A stretch of 64,000 bases of DNA. It comes from Pseudonocardia broussonetiae (GTDB lineage Bacteria > Actinomycetota > Actinomycetes > Mycobacteriales > Pseudonocardiaceae). The DNA lies in contig NZ_CP053564.1 of the NCBI RefSeq assembly GCF_013155125.1, positions 3,603,501-3,667,500 on the forward strand, written 5' to 3'. This document shows, piece after piece, positions 33,656 to 41,970 of the stretch. The translations under genes and the position numbers were made by a program. How positions within the stretch are numbered: the stretch's first letter is position 1; every line of letters starts with the position of its first letter. The notes beneath the pieces are model-generated. The model was not told the DNA's origin. It did no database searches and saw only the letters and a list, made by a program, of their open reading frames with translations.

Positions 33656-35607
33656 CAGGCCTGCCGGCCCTCGGCGAACCGGGCGTACCAGCGCAGGGCG
33701 TCGGGGTCGTCGACGGAGGCGAGGTTGGCCGCCTTCTCCAGCGGCCGGCCGCTGAGCAGCTTCTTGATCGGCACCTCGAGGCGCTTGCCCGACAGGGTGT
33801 GCGGCACGGCGGGCGCCTCGACGATCTCGTCGGGGACGTGCCGCGGCGTCAGGCGCGTGCGCAGCGTCGAGACGATCTTCTGCTTCAGTGCGTCGTCGAG
33901 CACCTGGCCCGGCGCCGGCACGACGAACAGCCCGAGCCAGTAGCCGTCGTCGGGGAGGTCGACGCCGACGACGAGGGTCTCGCTGATCTCCGGCAGGGTC
34001 TCCAGCACGTCGTAGAAGTCGCTGCTGCCCAGCCGCACGCCCTGGCGGTTGAGCGTGGAGTCCGAGCGGCCGTGCACCGAGACGCTGCCGTCGGCGTGCA
34101 TCGTCACCCAGTCGCCGTGGCGCCAGACGCCGGGCCAGGTGTCGAAGTAGGACTCGGTGTAGCGGGCGTCGTCGGGGTCGTTCCACAGGTGGATCGGCAT
34201 CGACGGCATCGGCTGCGTGATCACGAGGTCGCCCACCGACTCGACGACCGGGTTCCCGTCCTCGTCCCACGCCGCGCAGTCGACGCCCGCGAGCCGCCCG
34301 CCGATCCGGCCCGGCCGCACCGGCGTGTACTCGTTGGCGCCGACGAACGCGCCGGAGACGTCGGTGCCGCCGCTCGTGGAGTCGATGCGCACGTCCGCGC
34401 CGATGTTCTCCATGACCCAGTGGTAGCCCGCCTCGGGCAGCGCCGAGCCGCTGACCATGACGTGCCGCAGCCGGCTCAGGTCGTGCTCCTGCGCCGGGCG
34501 GACGCCGGTGCCCGCCGTCGCCGTGATCACCGCGGCGCCGATCAGCACGACCTGCGCCCCGGTGCGCGCCGCGACCTCCCACACCGCGCCGGCCGGGTAG
34601 CCCGGGCTGCCCTCGTACAGGACGATCCCCGCGCCCTGCATGAGCACGTTCACCTGCATGTTCCACAGCGCCCAGCCGGTGGAGGTGAACGCGAACAGCC
34701 GCTCGCCCGGGCGCATCCCGGCGTAGAGGCCCGACCACTTCAGGCCCTCCAGCGTGATGCCGCCGTGCCCGTGCACCAGGCCCTTGGGCAGGCCGGTGGT
34801 GCCGGAGGTGAACAGCACCCACAGCGGGTGGGAGAACTCGACCTGCTCGAACTCGAGCGGGGCCTCGGTCGCCACCACCTCGTCCCACGGCGTCGCGCCC
34901 TCGGGGTGGGGCCGGTCGAACACGCAGGCGACGTGGACGATGTGGCGCAGCGTCGGGAGGTTCTCGCGCAGGTGCGCCACGACGTCGGCGCGGTCGACCT
35001 CCTTGCCGTTCCAGTGGTAGCCGTCGGTCGCGATCAGGACGGTGGGCTCGAGCTGGGCGAGGCGGCCGGTGGTGCCCTCGGCGCCGAAGTCGGGGGAGCA
35101 GCACGCCCACACCGCGCCGACCGCGGCGGCGGCGAGCGCGCCGATCACGGCGTGCTCGGTGTTGGGGAGGTAGGCGCCGACGCGGTCACCGGGGCGCACG
35201 CCCGCGCGTCGCAGCCAGCCGGCGACGCCCGCGACCGAGCGGCGCAGCTCGTCGAAGGTGATCTCGCGCGCGGGCCGGCCGCCCTCCTGGACGCACACCA
35301 GCGCGACGGCGTCGCCGGCCCCGCGGCGCAGCGCCTGCTCGGCCCAGTTCAGCGTCGCCCCGGTGAACCAACGGGTGCGCGGCATCGGGTCGTCGGTGCG
35401 GACCTCGGTCCACGGCGCGGAGGGCTCCACCCCGTAGTAGTCGACCAGGGAGACCCAGAACCGGCCGACGTCCTCGACCGACCAGGCCCAGAGGGCGTCG
35501 TGGTCGGGGAAGGCGCGCCCCTCGCGCTCCTGCAGCCAGTCGAGGTACCCGCGCAGCGCCGAGCCCTCGATGCGGGCCTGCGTCGGACTCCAGATCGTGT
35601 CGGTCAT
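33655..35607 (-). CDS. aacS: Acetoacetate-CoA ligase
   Basis: A 650-aa acyl-adenylate enzyme of the acetoacetyl-CoA synthetase group. The N-terminal block WLQEREGRAFPDHDALWAWS and the signature TSGTTGLPKGLVHGHGG are typical, with the acyl-adenylate motif DSTSGGTDVSGAFVG and the GRSDSTLNRQGVRLGSSDFY hinge. It activates acetoacetate with ATP and CoA in the cytosol, feeding ketone-body or leucine-breakdown carbon into acetyl-CoA. A much longer in-frame upstream extension runs through divergent genes and the repeat block and is not real; the ATG at 35607 fits the family N-terminus. Confidence 0.95.
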   Translation of the reverse strand: MTDTIWSPTQARIEGSALRGYLDWLQEREGRAFPDHDALWAWSVEDVGRFWVSLVDYYGVEPSAPWTEVRTDDPMPRTRWFTGATLNWAEQALRRGAGDAVALVCVQEGGRPAREITFDELRRSVAGVAGWLRRAGVRPGDRVGAYLPNTEHAVIGALAAAAVGAVWACCSPDFGAEGTTGRLAQLEPTVLIATDGYHWNGKEVDRADVVAHLRENLPTLRHIVHVACVFDRPHPEGATPWDEVVATEAPLEFEQVEFSHPLWVLFTSGTTGLPKGLVHGHGGITLEGLKWSGLYAGMRPGERLFAFTSTGWALWNMQVNVLMQGAGIVLYEGSPGYPAGAVWEVAARTGAQVVLIGAAVITATAGTGVRPAQEHDLSRLRHVMVSGSALPEAGYHWVMENIGADVRIDSTSGGTDVSGAFVGANEYTPVRPGRIGGRLAGVDCAAWDEDGNPVVESVGDLVITQPMPSMPIHLWNDPDDARYTESYFDTWPGVWRHGDWVTMHADGSVSVHGRSDSTLNRQGVRLGSSDFYDVLETLPEISETLVVGVDLPDDGYWLGLFVVPAPGQVLDDALKQKIVSTLRTRLTPRHVPDEIVEAPAVPHTLSGKRLEVPIKKLLSGRPLEKAANLASVDDPDALRWYARFAEGRQA

Positions 35608-35743
35608 GCGCGTCGCCTTCGCCGTGCGGTCGCCGGCGACGGTGGCCGCCGGACGGGATCTCCTGCCGGTCAACCTAGAGGGGGGACGCGACGGGGACCA
35701 CCGTGTCGACGACGACCGGCTCGTACCCGACACGATCTTCCTC

Positions 35744-35803
35744 GTGACCCAGGTCACGCGGCCCGTTAAGGTCATCCCCAACCGTGCGTGTCGGGCCGAC
35801 ACG
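35744..35803 (+). promoter_or_regulatory. Promoter with two perfect palindromes upstream of LLM gene
   Basis: GTGACC-CA-GGTCAC (35744-35757) overlaps a -35-like site 17 bases before TAAGGT (35767-35772). CGTGTCGG-G-CCGACACG (35787-35803) lies just past the expected start point. The two dyads differ in sequence, suggesting two regulators or one at the first and an RNA or protein roadblock at the second. Confidence 0.5.
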
Positions 35804-35874
35804 TGCGCACACGTGCCGGTTCGAGGTCTGCGCCGGCCCGTCGTCCACAGTGTCCGGCAAGGAGGCCGTATCCC

Positions 35875-36867
35875 GTGAAGCTCGCTCTCTACCTGCCCAA
35901 CTTCCGTGACAAGGTGACGGTGAAGGAGTTGGAGGACCTCACCGAGCTGGCTGAGGAGCTGGACTTCGACTCGGTGTGGACGCTGGACCGGATCGTGGTG
36001 CCGGAGTCCTCGGACCGTCAGGAGCTGCAGTACTCGTTCGGGATGATGGAGGGTCTGCCCAAGGCGCTGCCGGTCTCCGCGCGGGGGGAGTGGTTCCAGG
36101 GGATGCCGTTGATCCCGTGGTTGGCGGCGAAGACGTCGAAGGTGCGGATCGGGATGAGCATCATCGATACGCCGTACCGGTCGCCGGGGGTGTTGGCGGC
36201 GGAGTTGGCCACGATCGACCACCTGTCCAACGGGCGGTTGAACGTGGGTGTGGGGTCGGGGTGGATGCCGGAGGAGTTCGCGGCGGCGAGTGCGGCGCAC
36301 ATCTTCCCGAAGCGGCACAAGCACGTGCGGGAGACGATCGAGATCATGCAGGGGATCTGGGGTAACGAGCTGTTCGAGTACCACGGGGAGTTCGCGGATT
36401 TCGAGTCGTGTGGTTTCGGGGCGAAGCCGGTGCAGCAGCCGGGTCCGCCGATCTACTTCTCGGGGTTGAAGGATCCGAAGCGGTCGGCGGCGCGGATCGC
36501 GAAGTACGGGTTGTCGGGGTGGATCGGGATCCAGGACTCGCCGGAGGACATCCGGAACTGGCGGGGGTCGATCCAGCGGGAGCTCGATGAGTTGGACACG
36601 CCGCGGTCGGTGGATGATCTGGACATCTGTTCGATGTTGTGGACGGTGATCACGGATGTGGATGTGGACCAGTCGCCGGCGGGGAAGGTGACGAACTTGA
36701 TGGTGGGGTCGGAGGGGCAGATCACCGACCGGTTGAAGTCGTACAAGGAGGCGGGGTTGACGATGCCGTTGATCTGGCCGCCGTTCGCGGACGTGCCGGT
36801 GTCGAAGACGCTCGACGACCTGAAGCGGATCAAGAACGACATCATGCCGAAGGTGGAGGCCTCCTGA
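35875..36867 (+). CDS. LLM class flavin-dependent oxidoreductase, atypical codon use
   Basis: A 330-aa luciferase-fold protein (LALYLPNFRDKVTVKELEDL, SKVRIGMSIIDTPYRSPGVLAAE, NVGVGSGWMPEEFAAASAAH). The GTG at 35875 is preceded by AAGGAGG. From about 36000 onward it uses TTG for leucine, GGG for glycine and GAT for aspartate far more than neighbours, which prefer CTG/CTC, GGC and GAC. This suggests recent acquisition from a different genome or selection on expression. A perfect 15-bp terminator follows. The substrate is unknown. Confidence 0.88.
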   Translation: MKLALYLPNFRDKVTVKELEDLTELAEELDFDSVWTLDRIVVPESSDRQELQYSFGMMEGLPKALPVSARGEWFQGMPLIPWLAAKTSKVRIGMSIIDTPYRSPGVLAAELATIDHLSNGRLNVGVGSGWMPEEFAAASAAHIFPKRHKHVRETIEIMQGIWGNELFEYHGEFADFESCGFGAKPVQQPGPPIYFSGLKDPKRSAARIAKYGLSGWIGIQDSPEDIRNWRGSIQRELDELDTPRSVDDLDICSMLWTVITDVDVDQSPAGKVTNLMVGSEGQITDRLKSYKEAGLTMPLIWPPFADVPVSKTLDDLKRIKNDIMPKVEAS

Positions 36868-36892
36868 GCCCCGCCCCGCAGCACTGATCGCC

Positions 36893-36926
36893 CCGAGCAC
36901 CGCCGTCGCTGGACGGCGGTGCTCGG
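36893..36926 (+). terminator. Perfect 15-bp hairpin terminator
   Basis: CCGAGCACCGCCGTC and GACGGCGGTGCTCGG form a perfect 15-bp stem closed by a GCTG tetraloop, starting 25 bases after the LLM stop and followed by TCGTTCTC. Confidence 0.85.
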
Positions 36927-36939
36927 TCGTTCTCGACGG

Positions 36940-37056
36940 TTCCCGCGCGCCGTTGGGGTTCCCGCGCACCGAACAGGTTCCCGCGCGGCCCCGGGAGCGC
37001 GCGGGAGCGGGAAACGCGCGCGGCAACCGGGAACGTGCGCGGGAGTCGTCCGCGGC
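36940..37056. repeat. Composite palindrome block 2a
   Basis: Left arms TTCCCGCGCGCCGTTGGGG and TTCCCGCGCACCGAACAGG, centre CCCGCGCGGCCCCGGGAGCG with CGCGGG, right arms GGGAAACGCGCGCGGCAACC and GGGAACGTGCGCGGGAG. Same architecture as the blocks at 16.5-17.5 kb with a different centre. Confidence 0.85.
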
Positions 37057-37167
37057 GTGCGTCGCGGTGACTGCGGAGCTGCCGTTGGGGATGTGCTCGA
37101 CGCGGCAGGGCTCGAGCTGCCCCCGTTCGGCCAGAGGCCCTCGTCGCCGCGGGGTCGCCGGCGCCGC

Positions 37168-37285
37168 CGCTTCCCGCGCGCCGTTGGGGTTCCCGCGCAC
37201 CGAACAGGTTCCCGCGCGGCCCCGGGAGCGCGCGGGAGCGGGAAACGCGCGCGGCAGCCGGGAACGTGCGCGGGAGTCGTCTGCG
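37168..37285. repeat. Composite palindrome block 2b
   Basis: Almost identical to block 2a over roughly 120 bases, including the following GTCGTCTGCGGCGTGCG. The two copies therefore arose by recent duplication or gene conversion. Confidence 0.85.
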
Positions 37286-37404
37286 GCGTGCGTGGGGGCG
37301 GTGGCTGCGGAGCCGCCGCTGCAGGTGTGCTGACGCGGGGCTCGAGGTTCCCCCCCGTTCGGTCCAGCCGCCCCCGCCGCCGCGGGGTCCTCGGTCGGTG
37401 TCGC

Positions 37405-37672
37405 CGCGCGCCGAACCGGTTCCCGCGCACCGAACCGGTTCCCGCGCGGCCCCGAAAGCGCGCGGGAGCGGGAAACGCGCGCGGGACTCGGAACGTGCGC
37501 GGCAGCTGGGAACGTGCGCGGGAGGCGGGACGTGCGCGGGAGGCGGGAACGTGCGCGGGAGGCGGGAAAGCGCGCGGGAGGCGGGAACGCGCGCGGGAGG
37601 CGGGAACGCGCGCGGGAGGCGGGAACGCGCGCGGGAGGCGGGAACGCGCGCGGGAGGGGCGGGAGGCGGGTC
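37405..37672. repeat. Composite block 2c with 19-bp tandem array
   Basis: Left arms and a centre (CCCGAAAGCG variant) are followed by about eight right-arm units of 19 bp (GCGCGCGGGAGGCGGGAAC, early copies with GTGCGCG). The array touches the stop codon of the crotonase gene. Only right-polarity arms are amplified here, whereas blocks 1a and 1d amplify left arms. Confidence 0.88.
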
Positions 37673-38483
37673 AGATCGCGCTGAAGTCCCCGTGCCGCCC
37701 CCGACCCCCGACGAACCGGCCGGCTCCCGACGCCCCCTCCGCGTAGTGCGCCTCGACGCCGTTGGCCCACTCCCGGCGCAGGGCCTCGCGGACGGGGAGG
37801 CCGTAGCTCTCGATCGCGGAGCGGCGGTCGGCGCGCACGGCCTCCTGCGGGAACCGGGCGATGTCGCGGGCCATCGCCTCGGCGGCGGTCCGGGCGCCGC
37901 CGGGCTCGACGACCTGCTCGCACAGCCCGATGCGCAGCGACTCCTCGGCGGGCACCTGGCGGCCGGTCAGGATGATCTCCATCGCCCGGCCCTGGCCGAC
38001 GAGGCGGGGGAGGCGGACGGAGCCGCCGTCGAGCAGCGGGATGCCCCAGCGGCGGCAGTACACGCCGAAGTAGGCGTCGGCGGCCATCACGCGGACGTCG
38101 CACCACAGCGCGAGCTCCATGCCCCCGGCCACGGCCGGGCCCTCGACGGCGGCGATCACCGGCTTGGACAGCTCCAGGCGCGTCGGCCCGAGCGGCCCGC
38201 GCGGGGCGGGGTTCGCGCCCATCGGGAAGTTCAGCTCGGCGACGAACTCGTCGTGGAACCGGTCGCGGTCGTCCAGCGTGCTCGCGTACTTGAGGTCCCA
38301 GCCCGCGCAGAACGCGCCGCCCTCGCCCCAGAGCACCGCCACGGACGCGGTCGGGTCGCGGTCGAACTCCAGCATCGCCTCGACGAGGGCGTCGGCGCTG
38401 TCGGGGTCCATCGCGTTGCGCGCCTCGTCGTAGCGGCTGTGCACGACGGTCCAGACGTCGCCGTCCTTCTCGGTCCTGATCAC
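37671..38483 (-). CDS. Crotonase/enoyl-CoA hydratase family protein, atypical active site
   Basis: A 270-aa crotonase. The first oxyanion-hole block GGAFCAGWDLKYAS and the helix EGPAVAGGMELALWCDVRVM are present. At the second catalytic Glu pair, normally PE...GxxPxxGG, the sequence is YCRRWGIPLLDGGSVRLPR, so the usual glutamates are missing and simple hydration is doubtful. The GTG at 38483 sits five bases after AGGAGG. It is divergent from a TetR gene across a perfect palindrome, which likely controls both. Confidence 0.88.
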   Translation of the reverse strand: MIRTEKDGDVWTVVHSRYDEARNAMDPDSADALVEAMLEFDRDPTASVAVLWGEGGAFCAGWDLKYASTLDDRDRFHDEFVAELNFPMGANPAPRGPLGPTRLELSKPVIAAVEGPAVAGGMELALWCDVRVMAADAYFGVYCRRWGIPLLDGGSVRLPRLVGQGRAMEIILTGRQVPAEESLRIGLCEQVVEPGGARTAAEAMARDIARFPQEAVRADRRSAIESYGLPVREALRREWANGVEAHYAEGASGAGRFVGGRGRHGDFSAI

Positions 38484-38539
38484 GGGTTCCTCCTGGGACG
38501 ACGGGCGACGGGGCCGGCCTCGGTAACGCACCGGCTTCC

Positions 38540-38555
38540 GTGAATCCTGATTCAC
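38540..38555. promoter_or_regulatory. TetR operator palindrome
   Basis: GTGAATC-CT-GATTCAC is a perfect inverted repeat with 7-bp arms in the 92-base gap between the divergent crotonase and tetR genes. A further half-site GATTC follows at 38556-38560. Confidence 0.65.
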
Positions 38556-38575
38556 GATTCGGGTACGGTCAAGCC

Positions 38576-39178
38576 ATGCCCCGCACCTCGACCGCACGCC
38601 GCCGCGACGAGGCGCGCGAGCGGATCCTCGAGGCCGCCGTCGAGGTGATCCGCTCGGGCGGCTTCCGCGGCGCCCAGATGTCGCTCATCGCGCTGCGCGC
38701 GGGGGTCGGCGTCGGCTCGCTCTACACGCACTTCCCGTCCCAGGCCGACCTGTTCGCGGAGATCTACCAGCGGGTCGTCCGGCGTGAGCTCGGCGTCATG
38801 CGGGAGGCCGTCGCGGCCGACGGGGGGCCGGCGCTGGCGCGCCTCGCCGTGGCCGTGCGCGGCTTCTGCGAGCGCTCCCTGCAGGCCGGGCCGCTGGCGT
38901 ACGCGCTCATGTTCGAGCCGTCGGGGCCGGCCGTCGAGGCGCTGCGGATCCAGCTGAGGGAGGCGTTCCGGGAGGTGCTGGCCGACCTCGTCGCGCTCGC
39001 CGTGACCGAGAATGCGGTGCCGGCGCACGACGTCGCCGTCTCGTCCGCCGCGGTCGTCGGCGTCATGACCGAGACCCTCGTGCGGCCGCTCTCGCCCGCC
39101 GGGACACCCCCCGCCGACGGCTTCGCCGACCGCGTCGCCGCGATGGCCCTGGGGGTCGTCACCGCCCGGCTGCCCTAA
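38576..39178 (+). CDS. TetR family repressor
   Basis: A 200-aa TetR regulator with an N-terminal HTH (ARERILEAAVEVIRSGGF, LIALRAGVGVGSLYTHFPSQADLFAEIY) and an Ala-rich ligand domain. The ATG at 38576 follows the palindromic operator by 20 bases, as expected for autoregulation. The ligand is probably an acyl-CoA or a compound handled by the divergent crotonase; inference only. Confidence 0.92.
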   Translation: MPRTSTARRRDEARERILEAAVEVIRSGGFRGAQMSLIALRAGVGVGSLYTHFPSQADLFAEIYQRVVRRELGVMREAVAADGGPALARLAVAVRGFCERSLQAGPLAYALMFEPSGPAVEALRIQLREAFREVLADLVALAVTENAVPAHDVAVSSAAVVGVMTETLVRPLSPAGTPPADGFADRVAAMALGVVTARLP

Positions 39179-39218
39179 CACATCAGGAATGCGTGATCGG
39201 CTCATGCCGAGTCACGTA

Positions 39219-39248
39219 CTGGCGCTATGGGAAGTCGCTGCCTAGCGT
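39219..39248 (+). promoter_or_regulatory. Twin promoter 1 (LysR-linked), for MHS transporter
   Basis: GGCGCTATGGG (39221-39231), 11 bases, then TAGCGT (39243-39248). The same block with one base changed, and the same 11-base spacing to TAGCGT, occurs before the bicupin gene at 42926-42953. CTGCC precedes the -10 in both. Confidence 0.6.
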
Positions 39249-39378
39249 GGTCTGCGTCACGACGGCCCGCAGGACCGCCGACCCGCGAGCGGGACGCGCA
39301 CCCGGGACCGCGCCGGCCCGTCGGGCCGCCCGTGCGCACGCCGTCCGGCGCTGCCGGACCCGACGAGAAGAGACGACG

Positions 39379-40701
39379 ATGTCCGAATCCGCCGCCCCGC
39401 CGCGCCCGGCGGCCCGCCGGGTCGCCCTCGCGGGCCTCATCGGGACGACGATCGAGTGGTACGACTTCTTCATCTACGGCACGGCCGCCGCACTGGTGTT
39501 CGGGCCGCAGTTCTTCCCCGGCGCCTCCCCGGTCGCCGGCACCCTCGCGGCCCTGTCCACGTTCGCCATCGGGTTCGTCGCCCGGCCGGTCGGCGGCGCG
39601 CTGATGGGGCACTGGGGCGACCGGATCGGCCGCCGCAGCATGCTGGTGCTGTCGCTGCTGGTCATGGGCGTGGGCACGCTGCTGATCGGGCTGCTGCCCA
39701 CCTACGCCACGATCGGCGTCGCCGCGCCGATCCTGCTCGTGGTGCTCCGCTTCGCCCAGGGCCTGGGCGTCGGCGGCGAGTGGGGCGGAGCCACGCTGCT
39801 CGCGCTGGAGCACGCCCCGCCGTCGCGGCGCACGCTCTACAGCTCGCTGCCCCAGGTCGGGCTGCCGCTCGGCGTCGTCCTGGCCAGCCTGGTCTTCCTG
39901 GTCCTGCGCCTCTCGGTCGACGAGGCGGCGTTCGCGGCCTGGGGCTGGCGGATCCCGTTCCTGCTCAGTGCACTGCTGGTGGTCTTCGGGCTCGTGCTGC
40001 GGCTGCGGCTCGACGAGAGCCCGGAGTTCGAGCGGGCGCGGGCGCAGCAGGAGGTCCGCCGGTCCCCGCTGCGTGACGTGCTGCGCGCGCCGCGGAGGTT
40101 GATGCCCGCGTCGGGCGTCAACATCCTGGCGTCCGGGCTCGGCAACGTGCTGCTCGTCTTCACCCTGTCCTACGTCGCGGCGCGGGGCCTGGTCGGCGCG
40201 TCGACGATGCTCGCGATCACCACCGTCACCGCGCTCGTCTGGGCGGCGGCCATCCCGGTCGGCGCGCTGCTGGCGCAGCGGTTCGGGCGGCGCGCGGTGA
40301 TCACCGCGTCGCTCGTCGTGCTGACGCTGTGGGCGTTCCCCTACTTCTGGCTGGTCGACGGCGGCGGCACCGCGGGCGTGCTCGTGGCCTGCCTGGTCGC
40401 CGGGGCCGGCATCGGGATGACGTCCGGGCCGTACGGCGCCTTCATCGCCGAGGCCTTCCCGACAGCCGTCCGCTACAGCGGCGCCTCGGTGTCGTACGCG
40501 ATCGGCAGCGTCCTGGGCGGGGCCATCGCCCCGATCGTCGCGACGCTGCTCGTCGCCGCGACCGGGTCGGCCACCGCGCTGTCGGCCTACCTCGTCCTGC
40601 TCGGGCTGGTGAGCCTGGCGGCCGCGCGGGCGCTGCGCAGCCCGCACACCGTCGAGCACTCCACCGCCGCACCCGCCCCGGCCGTCGCCGAGACGGCCTG
40701 A
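39379..40701 (+). CDS. MFS transporter, metabolite:H+ symporter (MHS) family
   Basis: A 440-aa 12-TM transporter. The family opening LIGTTIEWYDFFIYGTAAAL, the loop motif GHWGDRIGRRSML and FAQGLGVGGEWGGATLL identify the MHS branch (KgtP/ShiA/ProP-like), which imports carboxylates or aromatic acids with protons. The ATG follows GAAGAGACG. It lies 34 bases ahead of a P450 on the same strand and its promoter resembles that of the bicupin dioxygenase, so it probably imports the compound degraded by this cluster. Confidence 0.93.
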   Translation: MSESAAPPRPAARRVALAGLIGTTIEWYDFFIYGTAAALVFGPQFFPGASPVAGTLAALSTFAIGFVARPVGGALMGHWGDRIGRRSMLVLSLLVMGVGTLLIGLLPTYATIGVAAPILLVVLRFAQGLGVGGEWGGATLLALEHAPPSRRTLYSSLPQVGLPLGVVLASLVFLVLRLSVDEAAFAAWGWRIPFLLSALLVVFGLVLRLRLDESPEFERARAQQEVRRSPLRDVLRAPRRLMPASGVNILASGLGNVLLVFTLSYVAARGLVGASTMLAITTVTALVWAAAIPVGALLAQRFGRRAVITASLVVLTLWAFPYFWLVDGGGTAGVLVACLVAGAGIGMTSGPYGAFIAEAFPTAVRYSGASVSYAIGSVLGGAIAPIVATLLVAATGSATALSAYLVLLGLVSLAAARALRSPHTVEHSTAAPAPAVAETA

Positions 40702-40735
40702 CCGTCCCCGGACCCCGCCCGACTGAGAGGTCACC

Positions 40736-41941
40736 ATGCCCACCACGGCACTCCCGGACCTGCACGACCCCGCCTTCCTCGTCGGCGACCGGCACGAGGC
40801 CTACCGCCTCCTGCGCGACACCGCGCCGGCGATCCCGCTGGGGGACGGCGGCGCCCCCTGGGTGGTGTCGCGGTACGTCGACGTGCAGGCCGTCCTGCGC
40901 GACACGACCAGCCGGATGCACCCCGCCGGCGTCGACGCCCCCGCCTGGATGGGCTCCGGCCCGGCCGCGCGCCGGCTGCGGGCCAACATGGTGCAGACCG
41001 ACCGCCCGGTGCACACCCGGCTGCGCGGCGTCGTCGGGCCGCTGTTCACGGCCCGCCCGGCCGAGCGGATGCGGGCCGCGGCGGCCGCGGAGGTCGAGGT
41101 GGAGCTCGACGCGGTGGCCGCCCGCGGAGGCGTGTTCGACGCCGTCACCGACCTCGCCGCCCGCGTGCCGAAGGGCGTCCTGCGCCTGCTGGTCGGGATG
41201 CCCGACGAGGACTGGGCGGACCTGCTGCGGGTGCAGACCGACTTCCTGATGATCTTCTCGCCGTTCCCGCTGCCCGACGAGCAGCGGGCCCGCCTCGACG
41301 AGGTCGCGCAGTTCTACCTCGACTACTTCGACGGGCTGCTCGGCCGCACCGCCGAGCCCACCGAGCTCGTGCGGCGCCTGCTCGACGCGGAGGAGGCGGG
41401 CGACCTATCCCGTGACGAGGTGCTGTCGCTGATGCACACGGTGCTCGACGCCGGCTTCGAGACGACGCGGACCTCGATCTCGAACGCGATCGAGCTGTTC
41501 ACGGCCGAGCCGGGGCTGTTCGACCGGGTGCGCGCGGACACCGCGCTCGTGCCGGGCGTGGTGGAGGAGACGCTGCGCCTGCGCGCCCCGGTGCAGACGA
41601 TCCCGCGGATCCTCACCGCCGACCACACCGCGTCCGACGGCACGGTGGTGCCGTCCGGGGCCACCGTCCTGTGCGCGGCCGGGGCGGCGAACCTCGACGA
41701 GAGCGTGTTCCCCGATCCCGCCGTCGCCGACCCGGCCCGGCCCAACGCCGGCCGGCACACCTCCTTCGGCGGCGGTCTGCACCACTGCCTGGGCGCGCCG
41801 CTCGCCCGGGTCCAGCTGCAGGAGGCGGTGCTCGGCCTGGTCCGCCGGTTCTCCGCGATCGAGGCCGCGGGGGAGTCCGCCCGGTACCCGTCGCTGATGT
41901 TCCCCTCGCTGCGCACGCTGCCCGTCCGCGTGCGCGCGTGA
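40736..41941 (+). CDS. Cytochrome P450
   Basis: A 401-aa soluble bacterial P450. The heme-thiolate motif FGGGLHHCLGAPLAR places the ligand at Cys351, the K-helix ExxR is EETLRLR, and the I-helix motif is AGFETTRTS (near residue 240). No ferredoxin or reductase is adjacent, so electrons must come from elsewhere. Its place between an aromatic-acid-type transporter and a ring-cleavage bicupin suggests hydroxylation or O-demethylation of an aromatic acid, which is inference. Confidence 0.95.
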   Translation: MPTTALPDLHDPAFLVGDRHEAYRLLRDTAPAIPLGDGGAPWVVSRYVDVQAVLRDTTSRMHPAGVDAPAWMGSGPAARRLRANMVQTDRPVHTRLRGVVGPLFTARPAERMRAAAAAEVEVELDAVAARGGVFDAVTDLAARVPKGVLRLLVGMPDEDWADLLRVQTDFLMIFSPFPLPDEQRARLDEVAQFYLDYFDGLLGRTAEPTELVRRLLDAEEAGDLSRDEVLSLMHTVLDAGFETTRTSISNAIELFTAEPGLFDRVRADTALVPGVVEETLRLRAPVQTIPRILTADHTASDGTVVPSGATVLCAAGAANLDESVFPDPAVADPARPNAGRHTSFGGGLHHCLGAPLARVQLQEAVLGLVRRFSAIEAAGESARYPSLMFPSLRTLPVRVRA

Positions 41942-41970
41942 CCTGCGGCGGGCCGGCCCCGGCCGCGGGG

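Larger units (their letters stand above)
36868..37670. other. Non-coding region with terminator and composite repeat block 2
   Basis: 803 bases between two convergent genes. It begins with a strong hairpin, then carries two near-identical composite palindromes and a third that expands into a tandem array reaching the crotonase stop codon. Frames through it are low-complexity and not credible genes. Confidence 0.8.

Noticed and set aside
37500..37672. Possible CRISPR array
   Set aside because: The 19-bp units are directly abutting without unique spacers and no cas genes are present, so it is a simple tandem repeat.
33655..38106. A 1483-codon open frame containing acetoacetyl-CoA synthetase
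   Set aside because: Only the C-terminal 650 codons are real; the rest runs antisense through the LLM gene and repeat island 2 and is low-complexity.
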